64,000 nt of DNA from contig CAXXXY010000002.1 in assembly GCA_963667515.2 (NCBI GenBank), positions 186,001 to 250,000 on the forward strand. The letters are read 5' to 3'. Positions 1-8,149 of the stretch are shown here, piece by piece. The position numbers and the translations under genes are program-made. Each line of letters opens with the position of its first letter. Position 1 is the first letter of the stretch. This stretch comes from VYDC01 sp963667515. Its GTDB lineage: Bacteria > Chloroflexota > Dehalococcoidia > UBA2979. The notes under the pieces are model-generated. The model did not search any database and had not been told where the DNA came from. It saw only the letters and a program-made list of their open reading frames with translations.

Positions 1-570
1 CGCGGCGGCGGACGGTCGCTGCGCTTCGTCGGGCTGTGGTCGGGCGGGCTCTTCGGCGCGTTCGTCGACGTGCTGGTGCTGCTCGGCAACGGGCAGCAGC
101 TGCTCACGCCCGAGAGCCGCGAGGCGCTGAGCGCGCTCCCGCGGCCCGTCGAGGTGGAGCTCGCCGTCACGCCCTTCGAGCCGCTCTCGCCGCAGATGGT
201 CCTGCTCGTGGGCGCGATCGCCGCCGTGACGCGCTCCGTGCGCGTCACGATCACCGAGTACGCCGAGTTCCCCAAGCTCGCGCTCACGCGCTCGCTCACG
301 CAGCTGCCGACGATCTGGATCGACGGCCAGCGCTTCGAGGGGATGTGGAGCGAGTCGGAGCTCGTCGAGCAGATCTCGCGCGTCGCGCAGCAGGACGGCG
401 AGCCCGCGATCCGCGAGCGCATCGTCGCCGTGCCCTACGTCAGCGAGGCGCAGGCCGGCCAGATGGCGCAGCAGATGGCCGTCGAGCAAGGCGGCGGTGC
501 GCCCGCGCCGGGCGCCGGCGCGGGTGCACCGCAGACGAGCAGCGGCCTCTTCGTGCCGGGGCGCGACTAG
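1..570 (+). CDS. Thioredoxin-fold protein, 5' end outside window
   Basis: The frame is open from base 1, so the N-terminus lies before the window; 189 codons plus the TAG stop are visible. The visible part reads like two thioredoxin-type half-domains: a beta-alpha segment ending EVELAVTPFEP, then TITEYAEFPKLAL followed by LPTIWIDGQRFEGMW, where the 'LPT.WIDG' segment matches the cis-Pro loop of glutaredoxin/PDO-like folds. No CxxC is present in the visible part, so it may be a non-catalytic or substrate-binding thioredoxin-like protein. The last 40 residues are an Ala/Gly/Pro/Gln-rich tail. It converges on the minus-strand operon ending at 594. The fold call is moderately safe; the function is unknown. 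Confidence 0.6.
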   Translation, partial: RGGGRSLRFVGLWSGGLFGAFVDVLVLLGNGQQLLTPESREALSALPRPVEVELAVTPFEPLSPQMVLLVGAIAAVTRSVRVTITEYAEFPKLALTRSLTQLPTIWIDGQRFEGMWSESELVEQISRVAQQDGEPAIRERIVAVPYVSEAQAGQMAQQMAVEQGGGAPAPGAGAGAPQTSSGLFVPGRD

Positions 571-593
571 CGGCCGCGACCAGCCGCCGAGGG

Positions 594-899
594 CTAGCCG
601 GCCGCCAACGCCACCGCCAGCCCCAGCGCGAGCAGCGCCAGCCCCGCGATCAGCGCCAGCGTCAGCACGCGCCGCCCTCGAGCGTCGCGCCGCTCTCCCA
701 CGAAGAGCGGGAGCCACACGGCAGGCAGTAGCGCCGGCAGGATCGGGAGCACGTCGCGCGCGACGGTCAGCGCGAGCGTCGCGCCCAGCCCCACGGCGAT
801 GCGCCGCGTCGGCGTCTGCGCCCACTCGCGCACGGCTCCGCCTCCTCCGCGCGCCGAGCATCGCGCCGCGCCGTCGAGCGCCGCAGGGGCGAAGGTCAC
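594..899 (-). CDS. Small polytopic membrane protein
   Basis: A 101-residue protein from a GTG start, last gene of the minus-strand run prfB - metallopeptidase - 38-aa peptide - this gene. After a short basic N-terminus (VREWAQTPTRR) it has hydrophobic stretches at roughly residues 33-67 and 79-101, interrupted by a charged loop (GERRDARGRR), which suggests two to three membrane passes. No family recognised. The start could equally be further in, at the VREWAQ codon. The stop TAG lies in a CTAG tetramer, as do many stops in this window. Confidence 0.5.
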   Translation of the reverse strand: MTFAPAALDGAARCSARGGGGAVREWAQTPTRRIAVGLGATLALTVARDVLPILPALLPAVWLPLFVGERRDARGRRVLTLALIAGLALLALGLAVALAAG

Positions 900-930
900 G
901 CGACGGGCGGGCGGGGCGGGCGAGGCCCGG

Positions 931-1047
931 CTACGCCGGGGGCTCGGCGTCGTCTCCCGAGTCGCCGAGCGGCGCCTTGGGCAGCGCGAGCGCGTGCGCG
1001 AGCAGCGCCGCGACGACGAGCAGGATCACGATCTCGACATCGCTCAT
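931..1047 (-). CDS. 38-residue single-pass membrane peptide
   Basis: A very short frame: ATG at 1047, TAG at 933-931. It starts MSDVEIVILLVVAALLAHAL, one hydrophobic helix of about 18 residues, and ends with an acidic tail (GDSGDDAEPPA). It fits the 220-bp space between the metallopeptidase (ends 1120) and the next membrane protein (starts 899) on the same strand, so it could be translated from the same message. Such one-helix peptides are commonly missed. There is no family assignment, and the coding claim rests on amphipathic composition and position only. Confidence 0.4.
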   Translation of the reverse strand: MSDVEIVILLVVAALLAHALALPKAPLGDSGDDAEPPA

Positions 1048-1119
1048 GTCGGATCATCGGAGCGCCGAGCCGGGATCGTGACGGGCGCCGCGCGCGGGCC
1101 CACTCGTGCAGGCGGGGCG

Positions 1120-2562
1120 CTACCATCGCGAGCCGCCCGGGCGGCGCAGCAGCGCGACGGCGCCGCCACCGAGCGCGATCACGAGCAGCGCCGTCACCCC
1201 CGCGAGCACCAGCGCCGAGCCCGCCGAGCCCCCGTCGGCGCTGGCGTCGGCATCGGCGTCGGCCCCCGCGGTGGCCGCGGGCGGCGGCCCGCCGGCGGCG
1301 CCGTCGGGCGCGGGGGTGGCGGGCGTGGTGGCACCCCCCACCGGGGACGAACCGGGAATCGAGAGCGGCGGCACCGTCGCCTCGACGACCGGCGGCGCCG
1401 AGGTTCCCGGCCGCACCGCCACCTCGATCGGCGCGAGCCCATTGGCGGCGCGCCACTCGTTGTAGAGGCCATCCTGATCGAAGCCGTAGACAGCCTCCAG
1501 CGCGTCGTCGATGAGGTTGCCGGCCTTCACGGTCGCGTAGAGCTCGGCGAAGGCCGGCTGCCCGTAGACGTCGAGCATGTACGACACCACCGACCACGAC
1601 TGCCCGTAGAAGAGGTCGACGCGCCCGGGCGCGCCGGGCGGCGAGGTCAGGCCGCGCAGGGTCAGCGTGCGGTCGCCGCGGATCCCGCTCAGCAGCGCGG
1701 CGTTGTAGCCGAAGCCGGGGTCGGGCTGCATGTAGACCGCCGTGCCCTCGTCCAGCCACGAGGGGACCTGCGTGAAGGGGCCGTCGCCCGCGACCTTGGT
1801 GACGATGTGCGCGGCCTCGTGACGGATTACGTCGCGCGAGGGCTGGAAGACGAACAACAGGTCGGGCGCGACGCGCTGCCCGCCTGTGATCACCGTGGCG
1901 TCGAAGATGCCGCCGCGCGGCCGCATCGCCAGCTCGCCCTCGGACTCGGAGCGCCACACCATCACCTTCACCGGGTACGGCACGCTCGCCTCAAGCAGCT
2001 CCTCTGAATCGCGCAACGAGTTCGCGGTCGCCTCCAGCGCGAGGTTCGCGGCGGCGTCGCTGGGGCCGTACCAGTAGACGGTGACGAGGCCCCGGCTGCG
2101 CTGCTGCCAGCTGTAGCGGCCGTCGAGGAAGACGAAGCGCTCCTCCTCCGTCACCAGCTCCGTGCCCTCGCGGTCGACGATCGTCCAGCGGTAGGTGAAC
2201 TCGGAGCCGACGGGGATGTAGCGCTGCGCAGTGATCGTCTCCAGCGTGAAGATCAGGTCCTGCTGCGTCCCCTCGCCCACCGGCGCCTCGCCACCGCCGC
2301 CGATGTTGCCGTCCGGGTTCTGCACCGAGTACTCGAGCCGCGCCGAGGCGAGGCCGGCCGGGGCGTTGACGCGCGCGGTGAAGGTGAGGGCGCGCGGATC
2401 GTCCGTGCGTGTGGCGAGCCGCGCGACCTCGATCTCGCCGGCGAGCGCGGGGGACGGTGCGAGCAGCGTCGCGCCCAGCGCTGCCGCGAGCACGGCGCCG
2501 AGCAGCGCCAGAGCGCGCCCACGCAGAATCACGGCCGCGACCCACGCTCCGACGACGCTCAT
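1120..2562 (-). CDS. Exported, membrane-anchored gluzincin metallopeptidase (peptidase MA-like)
   Basis: 480 residues from the ATG at 2562, which overlaps the prfB stop as ATGA, indicating translational coupling. An N-terminal signal/anchor (about residues 8-36) ends in a typical ALAG cleavage region. The middle contains RHEAAH followed 19 residues later by WLDEGTAVY, the HExxH...E arrangement of the peptidase MA-like gluzincins. A Pro/Ala/Asp-rich linker precedes a C-terminal helix (LVLAGVTALLVIALGGGAVAL) with an RRPGGSRW tail, so the catalytic domain is probably on the outside of the membrane. A longer upstream reading is open but would run into prfB in another frame. The substrate is unknown. 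Confidence 0.8.
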   Translation of the reverse strand: MSVVGAWVAAVILRGRALALLGAVLAAALGATLLAPSPALAGEIEVARLATRTDDPRALTFTARVNAPAGLASARLEYSVQNPDGNIGGGGEAPVGEGTQQDLIFTLETITAQRYIPVGSEFTYRWTIVDREGTELVTEEERFVFLDGRYSWQQRSRGLVTVYWYGPSDAAANLALEATANSLRDSEELLEASVPYPVKVMVWRSESEGELAMRPRGGIFDATVITGGQRVAPDLLFVFQPSRDVIRHEAAHIVTKVAGDGPFTQVPSWLDEGTAVYMQPDPGFGYNAALLSGIRGDRTLTLRGLTSPPGAPGRVDLFYGQSWSVVSYMLDVYGQPAFAELYATVKAGNLIDDALEAVYGFDQDGLYNEWRAANGLAPIEVAVRPGTSAPPVVEATVPPLSIPGSSPVGGATTPATPAPDGAAGGPPPAATAGADADADASADGGSAGSALVLAGVTALLVIALGGGAVALLRRPGGSRW

Positions 2563-3696
2563 GCATCCACCTCGGCGGCTTCCTCGCTCCCCACCTGCTC
2601 GCGCAGGTAGGCCTCGATGAACGGATCGATCGCGCCGCCCAGCACGGCCTGCGTGTCGCTGGTCTCGGCGCCGGTGCGCAGATCCTTCACCATCCTGTAC
2701 GGCTGGAGCACGTACGATCGGATCTGATTCCCCCACCCCGGCTCCACGTGATCGCCGCGGATGCGGGCGCGCTCCTGCTCGCGCCGCTCGATCTCGATCT
2801 CCAGCAGCCGCGATTGCAGCACCAGCATCGCCGTCTCGCGGTTGCGGCCCTGCGAGCGCTCGTTCTGGCAGGTGACGACGAGGCCCGTGGGCAGGTGGGT
2901 GATGCGCACGGCGGTGTCGTTCTTCTGCACGTTCTGCCCGCCGTGGCCGGAGGCGCGGTAGGTGTCGATGCGCAGATCGTCGGGGCGGACCTCGATCTGC
3001 ACGTCCTCGCTCTCGGCCTCGGGCATCACCTCGACGAGCGCGAAGCTCGTGTGGCGCGAGTGTGAGGAGTCGAAGGGCGAGATGCGCACCAGGCGGTGCA
3101 CCCCCCGCTCCGAGCGCAGCAGGCCGTAAGCGTTCTCGCCGGTGATGCGCAGCTCGGCGGACTTGACGCCGGCCTCCTCGCCGGAGGAGAGCGCCAGCAC
3201 CTCGGCTGAGAAGCGGTGCTGCTCCGCCCAGCGCAGGTAGAGGCGCAGCAGCATCTCCGCCCAGTCCTGTGCCTCGGTGCCGCCCGCGCCCGCGTGCACC
3301 ATGAGCATCGCGTTGCGGGCGTCGTAGTGTCCGCCCAGCGTGAGGTCGAGCTCGAGCGCGGCGAAGCGCTGCTCCAGCGGGGCGAGGTCGCGCTCGATGT
3401 CGATGGCGAGCGCGGCGCGCTCCGCCTCGTCGTCGACGGCCGCCGCCAGCTCGACGAGCTCGCCGAGCTCGGTCGCGCCGCCCTCCAGCTCGCCCCAGGT
3501 CGCGATCAGCGACTCCAGCCGCGAGAGCTGCTTCATCAGCTGCTGGGCGTGCCGCTGGTCGTCCCAGAGATCGGGCGACTCCGACTGCCGGCGCAGCAGC
3601 GCCAACTCCCGCTCGCGCGCAGGGAGGTCAAAGACGCACCTGCACGTCCCGCACGCGCTCCAGCAGCTCGGCCACGCGCGCTCGCAGCTCATCCAT
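2559..3696 (-). CDS. prfB: Peptide chain release factor 2 (programmed +1 frameshift)
   Basis: RF2 reads UAA and UGA stops. The main frame carries the GGQ motif (SGHGGQNVQ, residues 252-254 of the shifted product), which reaches the peptidyl-transferase centre, and the SPF region near ISPFDSSHSRHTSF that recognises UGA/UAA. The start is ATG 3696 (MDELRARVAELLERV...). That frame meets TGA at 3630-3628 after 22 codons, and a +1 shift at CTT-TGA-C enters the long frame (DLPARERELALL...), giving 378 residues, close to the usual 365. Starting inside the long frame at 3692 gives an unrelated N-terminus and should not be used. First gene of the operon with the metallopeptidase. Confidence 0.93.
3627..3642 (-). 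promoter_or_regulatory. RF2 autoregulatory +1 frameshift site
   Basis: On the minus strand the sequence reads CAGGTG-CGT-CTT-TGA-C: a Shine-Dalgarno-like AGGTG three bases before the slippery CTT codon, the in-frame TGA, and a following C that makes termination poor. This is the same spacing and order as the classical prfB site. When RF2 is scarce the ribosome pauses at TGA and slips +1 to GAC, completing RF2. Confidence 0.92.
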
Positions 3697-3735
3697 GGAT
3701 CGAGTTTCGCACGAGAGTCGCGAACCCGCGCGGCG

Positions 3736-4644
3736 CTAGACGGCGGGCCCCTGCGCGACCAGCCCCTGCGCCGCGAGCAGCGTGTTGCGCACGACCATCG
3801 CGATGGTCATCGGGCCGACGCCGCCGGGGACGGGGGTGATCGCGGCGGCGATCTCCGAGACGGCCGCGAAGTCCACGTCGCCGGTGAGCCGGTAGCCGCG
3901 CTTCGCCGAGGGGTCGTCGACGCGGTTGGTGCCGACGTCGATCACCACGGCGCCGGGGCGCACCATCTCGGCGGTCACGGTGTTCGCGCGACCCGCGGCG
4001 ACGACGAGGATCTCCGCGTCGCGCGTGACGGCGCCGAGGTCGCGCGTGCCGGTGTGCGCGATGGTGACGGTGGCGTTCGCGCCCGGCGCCTTGGTCGCGA
4101 GCAGCGCGGCCAGCGGCCGCCCCACCAGCACCGAGCGCCCGACGATCACGACGCGCCGCCCGTCCGGGTCGTGGCCGGAGCGGAGCAGCAGCTGCTGCAC
4201 GCCGGCGGGGGTCGCCGGCACGAGCCCGGGCGTGCCCTGGAGCAGCCGCCCCATGCTCACCGGGTGCAGCCCGTCCACGTCCTTGCGCGGATCGACCGCC
4301 GACATCACGGCGCTGGCGTCGATCTGCGGCGGCAGCGGCATCTGCACGAGGATGCCCGAGACCGCGGGCGAGGCGTTCAGCCGCTCGACGTGTGCCAGCA
4401 GCTCCGCCTGCGTCGTGGAGGCGGGGAGCGCCAGCGTCTCGTGCGTCATGCCGACGCGCTCGCAGGCGCGGCCCTTGTTGCGCACGTAGACGGCCGAGGC
4501 GGCGTCGTCGCCGACGAGCACCGCCGCGAGATGGGGCGGGGCGTGGCCGCGCGCGACGTGCTCGGCGACGGCCTGCGCCGTCTCCTCGGCGACCGCGTCC
4601 GCGATCGAGCGCCCGTCGATGAGGGTGGCCGTGCCCGTCGTCAC
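3736..4644 (-). CDS. folD: Methylenetetrahydrofolate dehydrogenase / methenyltetrahydrofolate cyclohydrolase
   Basis: 302 residues; interconverts 5,10-methylene-, 5,10-methenyl- and 10-formyl-THF in the cytosol. Family marks: VGDDAASAVYVRNKGRACERVG (catalytic Tyr/Lys region), GILVQMPLPPQI, the substrate/cofactor loop PRKDVDGLHPVSMGRL, the Rossmann stretch VIVGRSVLVGRPLAALL and the C-terminal TPVPGGVGPMTIAMVVRNTL. I chose GTG 4644 because it begins just before the conserved TATLIDGRSIA and lies 6 bases after a TATACT box, as expected for a leaderless message; upstream in-frame codons would run through that box. Divergent from acpS. Confidence 0.93.
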   Translation of the reverse strand: MTTGTATLIDGRSIADAVAEETAQAVAEHVARGHAPPHLAAVLVGDDAASAVYVRNKGRACERVGMTHETLALPASTTQAELLAHVERLNASPAVSGILVQMPLPPQIDASAVMSAVDPRKDVDGLHPVSMGRLLQGTPGLVPATPAGVQQLLLRSGHDPDGRRVVIVGRSVLVGRPLAALLATKAPGANATVTIAHTGTRDLGAVTRDAEILVVAAGRANTVTAEMVRPGAVVIDVGTNRVDDPSAKRGYRLTGDVDFAAVSEIAAAITPVPGGVGPMTIAMVVRNTLLAAQGLVAQGPAV

Positions 4645-4650
4645 GGCGCG

Positions 4651-4724
4651 AGTATAGGGGCGCGACACGCGAGCGGCCCGCGCCCCCGGCGCCCGCGGGA
4701 GGCATGCGGGCCGCGTGCTAGGAT
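4651..4724. promoter_or_regulatory. Divergent leaderless-type promoters for folD and acpS
   Basis: Between the two genes, TATACT at 4656-4651 (minus) sits 6 bases before the folD GTG, and TAGGAT at 4719-4724 (plus) sits 8 bases before the acpS ATG. Neither has a clear -35 TTGAC or a Shine-Dalgarno sequence. This is the layout of leaderless transcripts in high-GC bacteria, where initiation about 7 bases after the -10 falls on the start codon. Confidence 0.55.
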
Positions 4725-4732
4725 CGCGCGCC

Positions 4733-5245
4733 ATGACGAGCCCCCAGCCGAGCCTCCCCGCGAGCCACGAGGCCGGCACACACCCGGAGGCTGGCACGCA
4801 CGCCGTCGGCGTCGACCTGATCGAGTTCGATCGCGTCGCCCACGTGCTGGAGCGCCACCCGCGCCGCTTCCTCGCGCGCGTCTACACGCCGCTGGAGGTC
4901 GCGTTCTGCCGCGGCCGCGTCCCCGAGCTCGCTGCGCGCTTCGCGGCCAAGGAGGCGGTGATGAAGGCGCTGGGCACGGGTGCGCGCTCGGTCGGCTGGC
5001 GGGACATCGAGGTGCTGCCCGACCGCCGTGGCAAGCCGCTGGTCTACCTCCACGGCCGCGCCGTCGAGCGCGCCGAGCGCATCGGGCTGGAGGCGATCGA
5101 CATCTCGCTCACCCACCTGCGCGACCAGGCGATGGCCGTGGTCGTCTGTCGGCAGCTCCGCCAGGAGCAGAACCACGCGGCCGCCCGCGAGCAGCTGCTG
5201 CGCCGCATGCGCGAGCGCGGCCTCATCGACGCGTCGGTGACGTAG
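4733..5245 (+). CDS. acpS: Holo-[acyl-carrier-protein] synthase
   Basis: Transfers 4'-phosphopantetheine from CoA to ACP. 170 residues, longer than the typical 120-130 because of an N-terminal His/Pro-rich extension and a C-terminal basic tail (QEQNHAAAREQLLRRMRERG). Motifs: GVDLIEFDRV (Mg-binding Asp), RFAAKEAVMKALG (Glu/Lys), ISLTHLRDQAMAVVV. ATG 4733 is chosen over an upstream GTG (4715) because the -10-like box TAGGAT is between them. First gene of a plus-strand lipid run with nnr, fabD, fabF and fabF. Confidence 0.88.
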   Translation: MTSPQPSLPASHEAGTHPEAGTHAVGVDLIEFDRVAHVLERHPRRFLARVYTPLEVAFCRGRVPELAARFAAKEAVMKALGTGARSVGWRDIEVLPDRRGKPLVYLHGRAVERAERIGLEAIDISLTHLRDQAMAVVVCRQLRQEQNHAAAREQLLRRMRERGLIDASVT

Positions 5246-5289
5246 GTGCTCGCTCTTGCGCGAGTCGGTTCCTCGATCGGCGGGCGCGC

Positions 5290-7029
5290 GTGAAGCTCGT
5301 CACCGCCGCGCAGATGCGCGAGCTGGAGCGCGCCGCCGCCGAGGCCGGCGTCCCCGAGCGCACGCTCATGGAGAGCGCCGGCCTCGCCGCCGCGCAGGAG
5401 GCGTGGATGGCCGTCGGCGCCTCCGAGGGGCGCGCGATCCTCGTGCTCTGCGGCCCCGGCAACAACGGCGACGACGGGCTGGTGGCGGCGCGGCACCTCG
5501 CGGGCTGGGGCGCCGAGGTCCACGCCTACCTGCTGCAGCCGCGCGAGGCGGCCGACGCCGTGTGGCAGGAGACCGTGGCCGCGGGCGTGCCCGCCGTCAG
5601 TGCCGGGGAGGACCCCGGCTTCGCGCGGCTCGCGGAGCTGCTGGCCGAGGCGAGCTGCGTGCTCGACGCGCTACTGGGCACGGGCGCCTTGGCCGCGCGC
5701 CCGATCGAGGGGCCGCTCGCCGAGCTGCTGAGGCGGCTGGCCGCGGTGCGCGCGGGGGCGGCCCGCCCCTACCTCGTCGCGCTCGACCTCCCCACGGGCG
5801 TCGACGCGGACTCGGGCGCCGCCGACCCGCTCACCGTCGGCTGCGACCTCACCATCACCTTCGGGCACGCCAAGGTCGGGCTCGCGCAGCTCCCCGGCGC
5901 GACGCTGGCCGGGCGCGTGCTGCCGGTGGAGATCGGCCTCCCGCCCGAGGCCTCGGCCGCGCTCCCCTTCGAGCAGCTCGACTTCCGCACCGTGCAGCGG
6001 ACTCTGCCCGAGCGGCCGCCCGACGCGCACAAGGGGACGTTCGGCACGGTCGTGGTCGCGGCGGGCTCGCGGCGCTACCCGGGCGCGGCGCGGCTGGCGG
6101 CGGAGGCGGCCGCTCGCTCGGGCGCCGGCCTCGTCGCGATCGCGGCGCCCGAGGCGATCCAGCCGCTGCTGCTGAGCGGCCTGCCCGACGCCGTGCACGA
6201 GCCGCTGCCCCGCGGCGAGACGCCCGGCGAGGCGTGGGGCGACGCGGCGTCCGACGCGCTGGGGGGCGCCGACGGCTACCTCGACGGGCACGCGGCGCGC
6301 GCACTGCTGCGGGCGCTGCGCGGGGACAGCCTCAGGCGGGCGAGCGCGCTGCTGCTCGGGCCCGGCATCTCGACTCAGCACGGCGCGCCCGCCTTCGTGC
6401 GCACGCTGCTCGCGGGCCTCGACGAGGCGGCGGCGGACGGCGCGCTCGAGGCCTGCGTGATCGACGCGGACGCGCTGACGGCGCTGGCCGCGCTGCCCGG
6501 CTGGGCGGAGCGGCTGGCGCTGCCGCGAGTGCTGACGCCGCACCCCGGCGAGATGGCGCGCCTCACGCGCCGCCCCGCCGCCGAGGTGCAATCGACGCGG
6601 CTCGCCACGGCGCTCGAGCTCGCGCGCGAGACGGCGAGCGTCGTCGTGCTCAAGGGCGCCTGCACCATCGTCGCCGCGCCCGACGGACGCGCCCGCCTCT
6701 CCGACCAGGCGAACCCGATGCTCGCCACGGCGGGGACCGGCGACGTGCTGGCGGGGCTGATCGCCGGCCTGCTGGCGCAGGGGATGCAGCCATTCGAGGC
6801 GGCGGCCGCCGGCGTCTACATCCACGGCGACTGCGCGCGTCGCGTCGCGGAGACGCACGGCACCGCGGCCGGCCTCGCGCAGGACCTGCTGCGCACGCTG
6901 CCCGAGGTGCGCGGCCTGCTGGAGGGGCGCGCCGTGGCCTCCAGCGGTGGCATCGGCCTCCCGCCCGGCCTCGAGGCGGGGCCGCCGATGGCAGGCGGCG
7001 GCCCGCCCGCCGGCGGGGGCCTCTGGTAG
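5290..7029 (+). CDS. nnr: Bifunctional NAD(P)H-hydrate epimerase / ADP-dependent NAD(P)H-hydrate dehydratase
   Basis: Repairs hydrated NAD(P)H. 579 residues from GTG 5290. The N-terminal YjeF_N epimerase domain (about 1-235) starts MKLVTAAQMRELERAAAEAG and contains LVLCGPGNNGDDGLVAARHL and LDLPTGVDADSG. The C-terminal ribokinase-like YjeF_C domain (about 240-560) has HKGTFGTVVVAAGS, LLGPGIS, VLTPHPGEMARL, VVLKGACTIV and the ATP/substrate loop ANPMLATAGTGDVLAGLIAGLLAQG near residue 480. A Gly/Pro-rich tail ends the protein. Standard length for the fused enzyme. acpS next to nnr is a common bacterial pairing. Confidence 0.93.
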   Translation: MKLVTAAQMRELERAAAEAGVPERTLMESAGLAAAQEAWMAVGASEGRAILVLCGPGNNGDDGLVAARHLAGWGAEVHAYLLQPREAADAVWQETVAAGVPAVSAGEDPGFARLAELLAEASCVLDALLGTGALAARPIEGPLAELLRRLAAVRAGAARPYLVALDLPTGVDADSGAADPLTVGCDLTITFGHAKVGLAQLPGATLAGRVLPVEIGLPPEASAALPFEQLDFRTVQRTLPERPPDAHKGTFGTVVVAAGSRRYPGAARLAAEAAARSGAGLVAIAAPEAIQPLLLSGLPDAVHEPLPRGETPGEAWGDAASDALGGADGYLDGHAARALLRALRGDSLRRASALLLGPGISTQHGAPAFVRTLLAGLDEAAADGALEACVIDADALTALAALPGWAERLALPRVLTPHPGEMARLTRRPAAEVQSTRLATALELARETASVVVLKGACTIVAAPDGRARLSDQANPMLATAGTGDVLAGLIAGLLAQGMQPFEAAAAGVYIHGDCARRVAETHGTAAGLAQDLLRTLPEVRGLLEGRAVASSGGIGLPPGLEAGPPMAGGGPPAGGGLW

Positions 7030-7107
7030 ACTTGACGGCGCACGGACGGGACGTGGCTGCGCGTCCCGCTCTGGTTGCGGGATGACCACCGGAGGGGAGC
7101 GCTCGCC

Positions 7108-8142
7108 GTGACGACGGAGGCCCGCCCCGCGAAGCGGGGCACCCGGAGCGTGGAGTCGGTCGCGATGCCGCACGGCGACCCCGTGGCTCTGATCTTCCCG
7201 GGGCAGGGCTCGCAGTCGCCCGGCATGGGCCGCCTGCTCTACGACCGCTCCGCCGAGGCGCGGCTCACCTTCGAAGAGGCGAGCGACATCACCCACCTCG
7301 ACATCGCGCGGATCTGCTTCGAGGGCTCGGCCGACGAGCTCGCGGAGACGCAGGTCACGCAGCCCGCGGTGCTCACCACCTCGGTCGCGTTCCTGCGCGC
7401 GATGCGCGAGAAGCTCGGCGAGGTGGGGCGCGCCGTGCGGCCGCGCGTGCTGGGCGGCCACTCGCTGGGGCTCTTCAGCGCCGCCGTCGCCGCCGAAGCG
7501 CTCTCCTTCCGCGACTCGCTGCTCGTGATCATCGAGCGCGCGCGGCTGATGGGGAGCTTCAACGAGGCGCGGCCCGTGGGGATGGCCTCGATCATCGGGC
7601 TCGACCACGACACCGTCGAGGAGATCTGCCGCGCGGCCACCATCTCCCCCGCCGACCGCGTCGACGTGGCGAACCACAACCTGGAGACGCAGACCGTGAT
7701 CTCCGGCGACCTCTCGGCGCTCACGCGCGCGATGGAGCGTGCGCGGGCGCTGCAGGCGAAGGCGATCCAGCTCAAGGTGCGCGTCTCCAGCCACACGCCG
7801 CTGCACACCGAGCAGGCCGCCGAGTTCGCCGAGGGGATCCGCGGCGTTCCGATCCTCGAGCCGACCAGCCCGATCGTCTCCAACGTCTCCTCGCAGCTGC
7901 TGGACACGGCCGCGCGGCTGCGCGCCGAGTTCGAGATGCAGCTCCGCTCGCCCGTCTACTGGGCGGAGAACGTGCGCGCGATGTCCCGGCAGGGCGTCAC
8001 CACCTTCGTGGAGGTGGGGCCGGGGCACGTGCTGGCGAACATGGTGCGCCGCGTCGCGGACCGCTCCACCGCGGTCTCGCTGGACGACGCGCGCGAGGAC
8101 CCGGTGCCGATCTCGATCCTCCCCCATCCCGTCGCGCGGTAG
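7108..8142 (+). CDS. fabD: Malonyl-CoA:ACP transacylase
   Basis: Loads malonyl groups onto ACP for fatty-acid chain extension. 344 residues. IFPGQGSQSPGMG at the N-terminus, nucleophile Ser in GGHSLGLFSA, and a conserved His-containing SSHTPLHT loop. GTG 7108 is preferred because GGAGGGGAG lies 8 bases upstream; a TTG at 7075 lacks a site. The first 20 or so residues (TTEARPAKRGTRSVES) are a non-conserved extension. Seven bases separate it from the first fabF. Confidence 0.9.
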   Translation: MTTEARPAKRGTRSVESVAMPHGDPVALIFPGQGSQSPGMGRLLYDRSAEARLTFEEASDITHLDIARICFEGSADELAETQVTQPAVLTTSVAFLRAMREKLGEVGRAVRPRVLGGHSLGLFSAAVAAEALSFRDSLLVIIERARLMGSFNEARPVGMASIIGLDHDTVEEICRAATISPADRVDVANHNLETQTVISGDLSALTRAMERARALQAKAIQLKVRVSSHTPLHTEQAAEFAEGIRGVPILEPTSPIVSNVSSQLLDTAARLRAEFEMQLRSPVYWAENVRAMSRQGVTTFVEVGPGHVLANMVRRVADRSTAVSLDDAREDPVPISILPHPVAR

Positions 8143-8149
8143 CGGCGGC

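Noticed and set aside
7027..7037. TAGACT and TTGACG near the end of nnr as a promoter for fabD
   Set aside because: Spacing and order (-10 before -35) are wrong; the operon spacing does not need a promoter here.
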